Shown: positions 10,856 to 23,320 of the stretch, piece after piece | Layout: every line of letters starts with the position of its first letter | How positions within the stretch are numbered: position 1 is the first letter of the stretch | From: Apteryx mantelli | Taxonomy: Eukaryota; Chordata; Aves; Apterygiformes; Apterygidae | Direction of reading: 5' to 3' | Assembly (NCBI RefSeq): GCF_036417845.1 | Contig: NC_090020.1 | Coordinates: 35,634,425 to 35,698,424, forward strand | DNA: 64,000 nt | Position numbers and translations under genes: made by a program | Notes under the pieces: model-generated | Told to the model about the DNA's origin: nothing | The model's input: the letters and a program-made list of their open reading frames with translations, nothing else | Databases searched by the model: none

Positions 10856-12001
10856 ATGATGGCAGCCATCACTGTGCCACCTGCCTCTCTCGGTGGCCCC
10901 CAAGGAGGCGAGGAGATGGACTCCCTGATTGTGCTGCATTACAATTATACAGGAAAGTTTATTCCAAGAGAAAAGGCAACTGATAAGGTAGACCTGCCAA
11001 CTATTGCATTTCTCCTCTTGTGTAGCTTTATAGTCCTGGAAAACTTGATGGTGTTGATTGCTATTTGGAAAAACAATAAATTTCACAACCGCATGTACTT
11101 TTTTATTGGCAATCTAGCTCTCTGTGATCTTCTAGCTGGGATCGTTTACAAAGTAAACATACTTATGTCTGGGAAGAAAACTCTGAGCTTGTCCTCCACA
11201 GTCTGGTTCATTAGGGAAGGCAGCATGTTTGTTGCCCTAGGAGCTTCCACTTTCAGCTTATTAGCAATAGCTATTGAGCGGCATTTGACTATGATTAAAA
11301 TGAGGCCTTATGATGCAAATAAGAAATACCGAGTGTTCCTGCTCATTGGAATGTGCTGGCTGATTTCGGTCTCCTTGGGTGCCTTACCCATCCTCGGCTG
11401 GAACTGTATAAACAACTTACCGGATTGCTCGACGATTTTGCCTCTTTACTCCAAGAAGTATGTTGCATTCTGCATAAGTATCTTCATAGCCATTTTGGTA
11501 GCTATCGTTATCCTTTATGCGCGTATCTACATCCTGGTGAAGTCCAGCAGCCGCAACGTCACTAACCACAATAACTCCGAGCGCTCCATGGCTCTCCTTC
11601 GGACGGTTGTGATCGTCGTTGGCGTCTTCATTGCCTGTTGGTCACCACTCTTCATTCTGTTCCTCATCGATGTGGCCTGCAGGGTCAAGGAGTGCTCCGT
11701 CTTGTACAAAGCCAACTGGTTTATTGCTTTGGCCGTCATCAATTCTGCAATGAATCCCATCATCTACACTTTGGCCAGTAAGGAAATGCGTCGGGCTTTC
11801 TTTCGCCTTGTCTGTGGCTGCCTGGTGAGATCCAAAGTGGCCAGATCCTTGCCTATTCAGCCCACACCAGATCACAGTCGAAGTAAATCCAGCAGCAGCA
11901 ATACCCAGAAGCCAAAGGATGATTTTCCACAGATGAATGTTGCCTCATGTATCATTGAGAAAAATGAATCTTCATTTCAGAATGGAAGCTTCTGTAAATA
12001 A
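10856..12001 (+). CDS. S1PR3: Sphingosine-1-phosphate receptor 3
   Basis: This is a class A G-protein-coupled receptor for extracellular sphingosine-1-phosphate in the plasma membrane. The family couples through Gi, Gq and G12/13. The 381 codons form one intact exon; the human protein has 378. Seven hydrophobic segments lie at about 48-70, 81-103, 118-140, 159-180, 203-226, 250-272 and 287-308. Arg120-Glu121 match the pair that contacts the lipid phosphate and amine. ERH at 141-143 replaces the DRY motif, CWSP is at 261-264 and NPIIY at 300-304. A glycosylation sequon (Asn30-Tyr-Thr) lies in the N-terminus. Cys320 and Cys322 are candidate palmitoylation sites, followed by a Ser-rich tail (341-348). 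Loops and helices match S1PR3 rather than S1PR1 or S1PR2. Start choice: ATGs at 10856 and 10859 are adjacent. The second has the better context (A at -3, G at +4), and a third at codon 21 is also strong. Confidence 0.97.
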   Translation: MMAAITVPPASLGGPQGGEEMDSLIVLHYNYTGKFIPREKATDKVDLPTIAFLLLCSFIVLENLMVLIAIWKNNKFHNRMYFFIGNLALCDLLAGIVYKVNILMSGKKTLSLSSTVWFIREGSMFVALGASTFSLLAIAIERHLTMIKMRPYDANKKYRVFLLIGMCWLISVSLGALPILGWNCINNLPDCSTILPLYSKKYVAFCISIFIAILVAIVILYARIYILVKSSSRNVTNHNNSERSMALLRTVVIVVGVFIACWSPLFILFLIDVACRVKECSVLYKANWFIALAVINSAMNPIIYTLASKEMRRAFFRLVCGCLVRSKVARSLPIQPTPDHSRSKSSSSNTQKPKDDFPQMNVASCIIEKNESSFQNGSFCK

Positions 12002-12002
12002 A
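11993..12002 (+). promoter_or_regulatory. S1PR3: Pumilio-like site and AATAAA overlapping the S1PR3 stop
   Basis: TGTAAATA at 11993-12000 matches the Pumilio recognition consensus, and AATAAA at 11997-12002 matches the polyadenylation hexamer. Both overlap the last two codons and the TAA stop. Use of the hexamer would leave almost no 3' UTR, so it is probably not the main site. The Pumilio match at a terminated codon is accessible in principle. Confidence 0.35.
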
Positions 12003-12871
12003 AGACTCCTCAAGACAAGGACTTTTCTGTGGCTTTTACAGTTAAACTACAAATGGAGTTCCAGTGTTCATGCACTTAAATCATAGGGGAAAACACTAAC
12101 CACTTATTTAACTTTGAGGACTTATTTATCAGCAATCATTTGCTTTGGTAGTCATTCAGCAACGCACCTGATTCAAGAGAACTTTTCATGCTCTCCACCC
12201 AACAGCTGGGACAGAGTCCATACATATCCAATGACGTTGTACACCGCAATGGCATTGCATATTTATGGTTATATATGGCACTGCCTGATCTTGCAACATA
12301 TCTATAAAATCTGTCAGAAACTTCACCATTCACTAAACACTGCCAATGATCAGAAAATGAGCCTGATTATTGCTGATTGGGAAAAAGGCTCATTACATAT
12401 GTTGGCGATTATAGTTATCTGTATGTATCTTGCTGTTATGTTAATGGCCTTGCACGTATGTGGTATAAATAGCTGTATATTTGTACAATTCCTTATTAAA
12501 AAGTCATTGTTTGGCAAGAGTTTACAATATGCTAAACATTGTATTGCAGTATACAGTGTACGATGACAAATTATACAAGTAGATAGATGTGTTTCAAAGA
12601 GGATGTTTGAAAACATTTGAAGAAGTAGCTTTAAACTGACACAGGAACTTTAACATGCCATATCAATGCAGTATTTTTATTTTTTCACTTAAACTTTTCA
12701 TGTTCAATGAAAGACAACATGACAGTTGTCACTGTGGCATTTCACAACTTATTTTAAACAAACGGTAGTAAATAACAAGCAGTAGCAAATAACAATTGAG
12801 AAAGGATATATACGTTCGTTATTTAAAATAGCTAAAATGTGACCCAACAATACACATATATCAAGTGTATG

Positions 12872-12911
12872 TACTATTTCAATGCATATATTTTTACTTA
12901 CTATTTCAATG
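12872..12911 (+). repeat. Spaced 13-bp direct repeat
   Basis: TACTATTTCAATG occurs at 12872-12884 and again at 12899-12911 in AT-rich DNA that is probably S1PR3 3' UTR. It may be a chance or slippage product. Confidence 0.6.
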
Positions 12912-15169
12912 TATTTAAAAATGTATGTCAAACCCATGTACACCTGTATACCTTGTAAATGCACTACCTAAGCTGAGATTCTTCAGTCCTGAAAAGGAGA
13001 AGTAGCATTTCAGAAAGCAATGAACCACAACTAGGTTTTCTTGGGGAGTTCCTAGTTTTCTCTCCAGGCACTACTGTGGCATTGGATCATATTATGGATT
13101 TGGTTGGGGAAGAAGTCCAGCTAGCAGGACAAGATCCCGCTGTCTGTTGGTGGAACCTTATGCTTCTCCCAACCTCTGGGTGCTTTTGCAGACACAAGAG
13201 GGAAGATGCAGTACAGCAGGATCACAGTGAGGCGAATATCTCCGTATATACCTGACCTTGCCTTGGATCTGGAATGAGAGCCCATTCAGTTTGGAAGACC
13301 TTCCACCTTTCCTGGAGCCCCAAACTTACTCTTTAGAGAGGTTGTTCCAGAGAAATCTCTATACAAACAGCTCCATGGTTCATCGCTGCCTTACCAGGCT
13401 CCATTCAGGATGGTGGTCCATTTCAGAGGGGGTTCCCGTGACCTGTAAGGATTAAGACATCATGAACATTTGGGGTCAGGTACCCATGAACGTGGTCCGT
13501 GGTACTTCCATCAATAGTACTTCAGGGCTGGAGGCTTCAGTGGAGGTTGAAGGGAAATGCTCAAATGAGTTCCCGTTGTCTTTCAATAGGAGTATAACCG
13601 TCCAGCTTTCTTGGGCTCTTGTGAAGATTCCTGTTTAATGTCTCAAACCACACCTTGCCTTATGCACAATCAAAAGTTGAGGGTTTTTTTTAAGTTCATA
13701 GCTTGTAAAAGTTGATCCTTAGCTTTACTCCTGTCTCAATCATTTAATGCAACAGCATTAAAAGACTCTCTCCAAGTATGTACAGTGTATAAATCATGTA
13801 ATGTATGTAGCAAAAGCCTTTAAAATATAGAGGTTTGCATTGTCATTATCTTTTACGTGGTAACAGTCTACTTGTAAGTTTTATGCTATTAGACAAGTAT
13901 AAGAACAAAGAAAAACAAAAACTACATTTGAAAGAAACAACTGCAAGATAGTAATAAATATGAAATAATTTCTACCAAAAATGTTGAAAAGCAGTGCACA
14001 TAGAGAAAAAGAGCAAGCTAAGCTAAGCATGATAAAGGAGTGAGAACTGCAGAAATATAGGCTGGGTCAGCAGCTCCATGGCTTGGTTAGAAATAGAAGT
14101 GATTGCATTGCAATGTCATGGTTTAGGTTTTTAGATCTTAGACTGCTGTTTGGCTGTATTTTCAGACTTGAAGATCTCCCCTGAAATGGTCTCTTTGAAA
14201 ACTGCCTGCTAAAATGCTTACATGTTTCTAAATGTTAGCTTGAGAGGTGGTGGCACACAGCAGCATTCCTTGCTACAGTAAATGAGAAGGGCCTTAGCAA
14301 CGCAACTGCTTGAGAAAACATTGCGGCTGACCCAACACCAACTCTCACGTTAAGGATGTTTTGCATGACTCTCCATATTTAGATGAGAAATAAAAATGAA
14401 AAACTGTAATAGACAAAGTCCACGGACATGCCCTTAAAAGTGAGTTTTAGCAGCGGGCTTCTAGCCCTGGCTATTGTTAGAGTTGATCCAAGGTGTGAGC
14501 AACACAAGCAGCTCTGCTGTTTGAGGCCCTGTGACTCTTTGTTAATATGAAAACCTTTCACTCTGCCTTGATTTCCAACCCTTATTTTGGATCTGTATTT
14601 TTTTTGGTAGTTCACTGCCAAGCCATACTTGACAGCAGGCTCCTAATGCTCATAGGTTCACATACAAAGCTAATATAATATACAAAGTACTTCTGACTGA
14701 AGAGAAAAAAAATCCATTGGGGATATGCTTTTCAGTGGGTACATCCCACTAAGACTTACTAGGTGAAAGCCAGATTTAGAAAGATTTCAGAGTAAAATTT
14801 CAGAGAAGGCCAAGTCAAGGGCTTAACAGCAGTGGACCATAAAGAACCAGAAAGATGTCCTGTTCTTGAAGCTGGAGAAAGCTGGAGGAGAAACTTCTTT
14901 CCAGAGCTTCTGTAGAAGCTTTTTTCCCCCTAAAATATTAGAAAAATCCTTAAAATACAACACAGAATCCAAGTTGTTCATCATCTGGGCTGATTTGACC
15001 CTACAGGAAATCTGAATCAGGTCTCCTTTAAGTAACTGGTTTGCTTTACATGGAGCAAAAGCTATAAAGCAGACAGACATTTCATTCATATTATTTCATG
15101 AATTGGAATATTTATTTTTGTTCTGGATTACAAAAGAAATGCAAAAGAAACCACCTAAGGGAGAAAAAA

Positions 15170-15195
15170 GCTTTCACAAGAGGCTTTCACAAGAG
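15170..15195. repeat. Perfect 13-bp tandem duplication
   Basis: GCTTTCACAAGAG occurs twice head to tail (15170-15182 and 15183-15195) without mismatch. The following bases begin a third copy but diverge after four. Confidence 0.9.
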
Positions 15196-15488
15196 GCTTA
15201 TTGCCAACAGTCTTACAGAGTATTTTCAACCCATTAGGTACCATAAACATTTAGAAAACTTTCATTTAAACCTCAAACCTTTGAACTGAAGTGGTTATGT
15301 AGCAGTTGTTTTTCATAGAAATGCAAAAAGGTTTTGGCCTTCTATAGAAAGTGTACGTTTAAACTACAGATGTCATGCCTCAAAGCACTGCCTGCGAGAA
15401 CGTTATGTCAACCGCATATGGTAGGTTGTCTCCGAGTCTGCCGTGGTTGAAGTCAGAGGCAGGTTTTGGCTCTGATTTCCTGGGAGCA

Positions 15489-15514
15489 GGCTCAGACCCT
15501 AGGCTCAGACCCTA
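15489..15514. repeat. Perfect 13-bp tandem duplication
   Basis: GGCTCAGACCCTA occurs twice head to tail (15489-15501 and 15502-15514) without mismatch, followed by GGC, the start of a further copy. Confidence 0.9.
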
Positions 15515-18398
15515 GGCACAAACAGCAATGCACACAGCTATTCCCTAAGAAAGGCACATTTTACAATAAGCATCTGTAATTAAGGGTGCAACATCACCTA
15601 CAAGGTTTGTCATTTCCAATTGCTCCAATAAGGTAAATGGAAACCAAATGTTACTGTAAGAGCTAAAGAAGCTGGGATCCTGAGAGCAGCTGGTCCATTT
15701 CTGCTGAGCTTTGCTGGAGTCAACATTTAACTGGCTTTGTTGGTGCCATTTAACTCTGGATTTCCACCAATATAATTAGCAGCACTAGCTTGGCCGTTGA
15801 CTTCACTGGGAGCTGCAGACCCAGCTCCCACCTTGAGCCTGGAGCCCATCCTTGCTCATGGCAAAACTCGGGAGGGGCTGACGCAGCAGCAATGCTCAGA
15901 GGGTTTCTGCTCAGCCACCGTCAAGCCGTGGGGCCAGCCGCAGCCCTGAGGCCTCATAGCATCTGAAGGAGGCCAGAGGCGTCTGCACAGCGGGTGGGAG
16001 GGAGATGGTTTGGGAGCATCAGCCCTGCTGAGCTTCCTGCCAAGGCGAAGGGGTTGTCCCTGCTCCTTGGCACACCGGCCCTTGCCCAGGGGTTGTCCTT
16101 GCCATCAGCCACCAAAGAGAGGCTGTGCGGTTGGCCACCCTCCCCTATGCAGCATGCCGGGTGGGAACGCCACCTTTCCAGGTCAGGCCACTGGCTGGGC
16201 TGGAACGAGGGGCCCCTAGGAGCAATTACTCGCTTCTGAAAAATGGTATTTTGGCAAAGTGGAACTCTTGGAAAGCAAAATCACCTCTGTCAAAGTCATT
16301 GGGGCTCCTCTAGTGCAAAGTCAGTGCAACTGAGGTCAAACACATCATATTTTATTTGGTCCTCTGTCATTTTTGGTCCCTGTTTCTACTGAGATGAGAA
16401 GTTCATTGACTTAGTAATACTCACTATCCAAATAAGCCCTGCAGAGTTTCATTTATTCTGCTTCAAAGCAGACATCTCTCCAATCAAATGTGAAAAAAAA
16501 TAGGCTATTAGGGAACCTGAGTGCAGGAGAACAAACACAGGCCCACGTTCTGTACATTTAGATTTGGTAGTAGTACTGCTTATTTTATTACTTCTGTTAC
16601 TCATATACAAACTGAATAATCAAAAACCAGTTGCATGACACTTATACTTCAAATCATGTTGCTTGAAGACTTCCTCAGAGACAAAATTTGCCTATACAAT
16701 CAAAATGCCACGATCAGCAGACCGGCAAAAACTTGAGATTTAGTAAAGTATTTCACAACAGATTTCAAGTCTGGAGTCACAAAAGTTGCTGGGAATATAA
16801 ATGATCACAATATTTCTACACACACTATTTTTCCTGCGAGTCTCAGTTTAAAATGTTTTTCAAGTAATAAATGCTAATAAATACCAAATGTACAGCCAAA
16901 CTCTCTCTTACAGCAAAATAGTCACTTTTTTGTTTTGTTTTTGCTGTTTACACAATGCAAAGAAAAAAACATTTACCTCAAAAGAAGAAACCTGGCTTCT
17001 TTCAAGATTTAACTCTGCAATACTTTACTTAGAAGCAGCTATCACACCAATCCAGCCACAAAGGACACAAATATACATCTTCTACCAATTACAGTCTTTA
17101 CATTCATTACCTCATATGAAATTTCACTTTTTTTGAATGAATATTTGCCCAGGTGTTTTTGGTGGGTTTTGCCTCTCTGAAGAAAAAGGAAAAAGCTGGA
17201 AAAAGCTGTCATATTTAACCTCCGTGTTGTTTAACTTCCATGATAATGATGTAAACTGTCTGTTAGGTCTGCATCTTAATCTCAAAATTTGAGGCTACCA
17301 TCATCATCTGAGTCATCTTGCTGATCTCCCAGAAAGCAGGGTAACAGAATGAGTCACTTTTAGCTTTAGCTACTTCTCTGGTTTCCATGGTATCTTCTAT
17401 TAGTCAAACAATGTAAAACACCCTGAATTTAGCTTTTCCCTGTACAGTCCTTTTGCTGGAAATACATAGCTCTGAAATCTTCTCTCTCTTACTGAGAAAA
17501 AACAAAAAAAAGCTTTTTCTCAGTGGAAGCCATAGAAGAAGCTCATGTTGGAGGATGCAGAAGAACAGATCAAGGCTTAGGAACATAAATGTCTCAAAAA
17601 GGGATGAGCCTGAGGCATTGCCTGGGCTTTTTGCCATTGCCCTCAGAGGTTCTGCTCTAACCATATCAACCAGTTACCGTATTTATAATTTGGTGGCAGC
17701 TCTCCATTCTCACGAGCAGCTTATACGCCCATTGGTGCATGTTTCCAGGCTTCATACTTCTTGTCCCTGAAGTATTCTCTCTCAGGAGAGCATTTCAGCC
17801 CCTATTTGAGCCCCTACTTAACTTGCATGCCCACCACGTGGCTGTACTATGTTTTCCACAGACCTGACCTCCTTCCAGCTGCATCCTTGCAGCTGTGAGC
17901 AAGGTCCACAGACACCATGCAAGTAAGCAGAGTTAAGTGCAGCTGAGCCCAGAGCTTCTCGTGGGAATTTGCCCATATCCTGACAGCCTGGAGCACAAGT
18001 GGTGCAAGGATAGATTTGAGGAAAAAGACCACGCAAACCTACCCGTTTTTGACAGTAGACTAAATCTGAATGTAGTTTTTATACAGACATTTAAAAAGAA
18101 AAACATCTGGAAGCTAAACATGGAAGTGTATCTGTTACTTCAGCACAGATTTTGTTTATGCAAATATGGTTTGCTTAATATACATTCTTGGTGCTACCAC
18201 TTACTTCATGTAGACATTGGATGCTAAGAACAAAGGCTTGAAAGCTGGATTTGTAACCTGATGGGGAAACATTCACAAATTGCAAATTTCTGCTCTAGAG
18301 CTGCAAATTTCCTGGAGGCTATGAAATTGTGCTAGCTTTCAAATGGAGCATTTATTACTTACAGATATATAAATATGTGTAGATTCTGTTATGAATAC

Positions 18399-18437
18399 AT
18401 TGTTGCTGGCATCTGGCACTAATGTGCCAGCAACAAT
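18399..18437. repeat. Perfect 13-bp inverted repeat with an alternative internal hairpin
   Basis: ATTGTTGCTGGCA (18399-18411) is perfectly complementary to TGCCAGCAACAAT (18425-18437) across a 13-nt loop. The loop plus part of the right arm form a second perfect hairpin: CTGGCAC (18413-18419), loop TAAT, GTGCCAG (18424-18430). The two folds share the right arm and exclude each other. It lies in the interval between the two genes. It might be a remnant of a transposon end or an RNA structure if transcribed. Confidence 0.8.
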
Positions 18438-20825
18438 TGCACTGTGATATAAATTTGATAAATTCTCCTCCTGCTACTGCACAACATGGTGCCTGGGGAC
18501 CATGATGCTAAGAAACGTGAGCATGTTATTCTGCAGGGAGGGGCAGGGGGAAAGATCCTCAGATACAGAAAATTTAGGGCTGGCAGATGACACCTACCAG
18601 ATTGTTAGTAAATATCTACATTTTCTTCATGCAACAGTACATGTTTTGTACTCAAATCCTGGTCCCAGGCCTACATCCTTCATTCAAGCTTTTATTGAAC
18701 AAGCACAAGCTGCAGAGAGGTTTCTGGCAGACCAGTGGTAACTCCCACTGGGAACCCTGTAGGGCTGGAAGTGGAGGACAGCTACTGTATAACCTTATAT
18801 CCTACTTCATGTGCAAAGCTCCGGTCAGTAAGCCATGGAAACTGGATCTCCTTCTCTTATGGTCTCCACCCAGGCATGGCCAATTTGAATATCCTCTTCT
18901 TGCATTAGTGAAGGGAGCTTGGGAGTCCTCACGCTGCCCAAACTCCCATTGAAGTCCAAAGGTAATTCAGTTTTCAAGTCGCTTTCCCTACCTTTGAGGT
19001 TTCCATTGCTTGTAAAACAGAAGAAGTAACTGAAAATTTGGAAACACGACTGCAACTCAGCTGACAGATCTCTCACTGATAACTTCACTGGAAAATTTGT
19101 TTTAACCTGATAATTACTATATATCTGCAATGAATCAGAAGCATTTAGTTTATTTTTAAAAGTCCTATTTAAAGAATCCAATGCATTTTCAATGACTGTG
19201 ATTCACCTAGCTGTAACACAACTGGAAACAAAGCTGATAATCAGATTTTACCTCTCTTCAAATCAGACTTGACATGAATTTAGGCAGTCTTGCAAGATAC
19301 TGGGAGTTTCTTACTCAGTTCTGTCTTCTCAGCTATCCGTTGTGATACCAATGCACTTAGTGGTTTTAAAAATAGGGTGATTGTTCAGCACCATGACTCT
19401 AAGAGATGGGATTTCATTGAAAAAGTCAATTTACAAGACTCTGTAAAAATCACTAAAATTAGGCAGTATTAGGGTATCCTTTGTTACCAATGGACATGCC
19501 AAGCAGGGAAAACTGGACATGCTGACAGAGCAGCTTAAAATACACAAATTTTCTTGGGAGGCAGAGCTTCAGAAATGTACTTGGGGGAATTTAATACTTC
19601 TGCCAAGCTTTTTCACCATGGAGAATGTTATTTTGTGTTTCCTTGCCACCTGCTTAAATTTCCAAGACATGCAGCTAATTGGCTGCTAAGTTATCAAAGC
19701 TACAGGCAGGAGAATGGTAAAACCTTTTAGATGCTTATTTCAGAGCACGTATAGTGCCTTCATTTATACACCCATATCTTGACACATTTTGCCGGGGTGT
19801 AGTGACTGGCTATTTAGGAATCTAAAACGAATAGGCAGAAGGTGGGATTTTTAAAGGCTCCTGAGAAAGTTAGGGACCTAGCACTTACTGAAGTGATACA
19901 TAATGATGTTTTAAGCACCAAAAAGGCCTTCTTTTATAGTTAGTGATATCACACTAACAACTTCCCAGGGCATGGCTGTAGGCAGGTGGGGGCATGGGAA
20001 GACAAGTGTTATGTATGATGAAAAAAGTGGGAACTGTAGTGTTTCAAACTGGAATGTGGTGCCACATGAATGCTCTTTAAACAAGTGTATCAAGCTTGTT
20101 AAAATTTCCAGCTAGTCAATCTGTATTAAACATAAATCATTAGATGTGTAATAACGTATTATCATTCAATTGTTTTGATGGAGCATCTGTTTTTTTCTGA
20201 AGCTAAATATGCAAGTTTTGTTATAGACATAACTAAAAGATACTTAGGCTTAGACCTCACATGCTTATTTATATACATCTATGTTTAATTTTTAGAATTA
20301 GGTTCACTTGGTGATATAGCAAATACCAGGGAAAAATGCTAAACAGAGCAGGTTGGAGAACTGAATTTACAACCTGCAGTATATTTCAATAGATTCTAGT
20401 ATGCATAGGAATGGAAAGATGAAACCTCAAAAACAATTTTTTGGAGCAGTAAATTTCTGCAATATTTAGAATCATAAATGTGGACTCAAAAGTATTTTCA
20501 GATTTAGCACTTAAACAAACTACCACTTTTTATTTAGATGTTTTCACTTCAAAATGTTTTGTTTCAACATTCAGACCCAAAACAAAATTTATTATTTAGG
20601 TTCTTCCAAGCAGACATGAACTTTTTTTTTTGAAACTATTTTTTTCCCCAGGCAAAACCTTGATATTCCTGAAGCCCCACTTTCTAACAGAAAACAAACA
20701 TGCTCAATTTCTCAGCCTTTCACCTCAGAATTTTTCCTACTAATGACAACAAAAGTATCTGGCCTGACTTTCAGTCTTATTTTCAGTTTGCAAGATCTGA
20801 GGTTAGAAAAAGTGTAGCTTTAATT

Positions 20826-20842
20826 AAAAAAAAAAAAAAAAA
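20826..20842. repeat. Poly-A run
   Basis: A run of about 17 A, with no adjoining sequence that I recognise as a retrotransposed copy. Confidence 0.8.
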
Positions 20843-21724
20843 GGAGAATTTGTCAGTATGAACATGAAAGACGATGAAACATGGATCTCTAAACAGCACC
20901 AGGTTAAGGCTTAGGTACCGTTTGGACATGCCACAGTCCCTGGTTTCTGCGATGAAGCAGAGAAATCAGAATCCTCTTGATTTTATTAAATATTGGAATT
21001 CTGGCCTTCACGGATGCAAAGCAAATCAGGAGAAAAAAGATTCAGCTACAGCCAGTGATCCAGCCCTAACTACAGGGTAATCCCTCTTAACAGAGTCACT
21101 TTTCAGAATGAAAGCACACTCAGTAGAATAAAGTATTTTCCTTCCTAGCATCATGGCCAGAACAGTTGGATAGCTACTGCTTTGGGGGTATAAGATCTCC
21201 TCACTTTCCCTTGCAATTTCCAAGCTGGTAAAAGATTGAAGCAACTCTGAAAATATTCATTCATCCCACTTCCATGCTAATTTGGGTTGCAGTGCAGCAT
21301 TTAATTTCTTTCCTTTGCCCTCAGTGCCCACCCAAACCTAGAAATATCAGCTAACAACTAATAAATATCTGTAATAAAATGAATCAGAAGCATCTGGTTC
21401 ACTGAATGTCCTAGTTTGACTTCTGAATGTCTTGATCACAGAAGTAAATGTACTTTTATTGCATGAGTCACATGATTAGTCTTAGATGCCTTAATCATTT
21501 TTGTTCGTGAGATCAACCAAAACCAAACTTCCAAAGTGGCAACTTTACTGTATTTCAAAGCAGAAAGTGCAAGAAAATTATTTCAGAAATTTATCACAAC
21601 AGTCCTATCTGAATGGATTCTTAGTGAATCCTTCAGCCAGTTTTGTCCCAGTTTAGCAAATCCTTAAAACCAAATCTAACTTTACGTAGTTCTATTCACT
21701 TCTTGTAGGTAGGTAGGTGCTTAA

Positions 21725-21750
21725 CCTAGACTCATCCTGCTGAGTCTAGG
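21725..21750. repeat. Perfect 10-bp hairpin, 6-nt loop
   Basis: CCTAGACTCA (21725-21734) pairs with TGAGTCTAGG (21741-21750). It is about 1.4 kb beyond the SHC3 stop and so may lie in the SHC3 3' UTR. The stem contains TGAGTC, an AP-1-like half-palindrome. Confidence 0.75.
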
Positions 21751-22867
21751 CCTTTCTAGATCAAGTATGAAGATTTGATTTGAGCTATCGGTGCCAGAGA
21801 AGACCTCGGGACACAAAATAAATTCTAACGATGGTTACTCTGGCACAAACTCTGCCTTTACAGAAACTGTGTTCATCAAAATGCAAATTGAATTTGGCTC
21901 TTGATGATACTACATAAATAAGAACTAAGGTTCATACAACAGGAAAGCAAATTCATACAGTGCTTGTGCTTGAACTGCACAAATGTTTGTTAAAACACTT
22001 CCCAATACCAAAGGAGAGGATATTTCTGCCAAAAAGACATCTTTAGTGTATATATATTTTTTCCAACTTGATATTTAGAGATAAGCAGTACATTTGTAAT
22101 ACTTAGCATGTGCTGAAGGCCAGCTTCAAGTGGTACCTTGGGAAGAGGCACCTAATAACTAAGTAAATCCAAGTGACATCATTTGCAAAACTGATCACTG
22201 AGTCAGGATAGTTTTCACTTTTTATAAGAAGAAAAGATTTTTCAGCTATGTCTTTGACCAACCATGTATATCTTGTATTAAATCTATTAAACACAAGTTA
22301 TTTGAACTTGTCTAATCAGAATATAACATCTCATCGGAGACTGGTAGTCAAGGACATCTAAATCTTCACCATAAGCAGCAAACTACTTTAAATAACCTTA
22401 GCACTCAGATTAATAAATTAAAGTTGCAGAATATTAAGTTACATAATTGTTAGAAAAATCAAATGCACATACCTCATACACACAGAGATCACACCAGCTC
22501 ATTGTTAAAGCAAGTTACAAATGTTTTGAATAGCATCATGTAAGAATTCAAACTTGACATCAGAAAGATAAAATGCTTTTGAAATCAGTGACACTGAATA
22601 ACGCTTTTAGAAACCATTTTATGCTAAATTTCCATGTTGGAACACTAGTTGCTGAATTCAATCTCCTTGGTATTTAACCAATATGTACTCTGTTCTATGT
22701 TCTCCCCATAATTGTGCTTTTTAGATAAAATTATAAATAAGATTCCCAATATTTAGTTTCTCAATAAATTGAGACTGCTGAATTCTATTTTTACCTGAAC
22801 AATCACAATTGGCATGTTTCTTCTGTTAAAAACACATGGCACAGAAGATTAGTTCCATACCTTCAAC

Positions 22868-22926
22868 AGACTGACTTGAAAAATATAAATATATACTGTA
22901 TTTATATATAATGTGTATATATACAC
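22868..22926. repeat. AT-rich palindromic stretch
   Basis: An alternating A/T stretch ends in GTGTATATATACAC (22913-22926), a perfect 14-bp palindrome. It lies about 270 bp beyond the SHC3 stop, next to the first candidate poly(A) signal. Confidence 0.6.
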
Positions 22927-22958
22927 TATCAATATTCACATTAAAGAATCAGAATAAT

Positions 22959-22964
22959 TTTATT
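22959..22964 (-). terminator. SHC3: Candidate SHC3 poly(A) signal
   Basis: AATAAA on the minus strand about 230 bases past the SHC3 stop is the first canonical hexamer in that direction. Others occur further on, for example near 21455 and 20535. Which is used cannot be read from sequence. Confidence 0.25.
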
Positions 22965-23191
22965 GAAATTACTTTTTAAGAAAGCCTTCTGTTGTGACTT
23001 CATGTCCACATAAAGCATTAAGAATTTTCAAGTGTACCATGTGAAATGGGGCTTCTTAAACCTAAAGAAAACATACTGGTGAAATATATATGAATATGCT
23101 TTTTTTTTTTTTTAAACGTACATGTTTTCAGATCTGCAATTTTCACCAGTGATAGCTTGCAAGTTACAAAAGCTAAAAGAGTTATCTAGAG

Positions 23192-23320
23192 TCAGTGTTT
23201 CCTCTCAGCAGGCTGCTGCAGGCAGAGTTCACTCCCAGAAGAAACTATTGGCAAATTATTCTCAAGGTGATGGTTGATGAGATGACTTATGCTGTCAAAG
23301 ACACGATCTTTTGTACGAAC
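23192..23320 (-). CDS. SHC3: SHC3 last coding exon: SH2 domain C-terminal half
   Basis: This exon encodes fragment residues 411-452 and the TGA stop (23192-23194). It starts [10 protein letters not shown] and ends PAERKH. It supplies the second half of the SH2 domain, including the SHLINHHLE helix and the LCLQQP C-terminal signature of Shc proteins. The acceptor AG is at 23321-23322 after a T-rich tract on the coding strand. Phase 0 joins it to the preceding exon, which ends at the Thr of VDPEGT. The 3' UTR continues towards lower coordinates in the same exon. Confidence 0.96.
   Translation of the reverse strand, partial: VRTKDRVFDSISHLINHHLENNLPIVSSGSELCLQQPAERKH

Larger units (their letters stand above)
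12002..23191. other. Tail-to-tail interval: S1PR3 and SHC3 3' UTRs and spacer
   Basis: The receptor ends at 12001 on the plus strand and SHC3 ends at 23192 on the minus strand, so transcription converges here. Candidate S1PR3 poly(A) signals on the plus strand include ATTAAA at 12495-12500 and AATAAA at 13953-13958. For SHC3, AATAAA on the minus strand occurs at 22959-22964, with more further on. The DNA is AT-rich except for a GC-richer block at about 15780-16220. It contains 13-bp duplications at 15170-15195 and 15489-15514, hairpins at 18399-18437 and 21725-21750, and an A17 run near 20826. I recognise no additional gene. Confidence 0.7.

Noticed and set aside
10814-12616. Other-frame and opposite-strand open frames overlapping or following S1PR3 (for example 11527-11763 minus, 12114-12566 plus)
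   Set aside because: They are shadows of the receptor or AT-rich 3' UTR frames without family motifs. The receptor frame itself is unambiguous.
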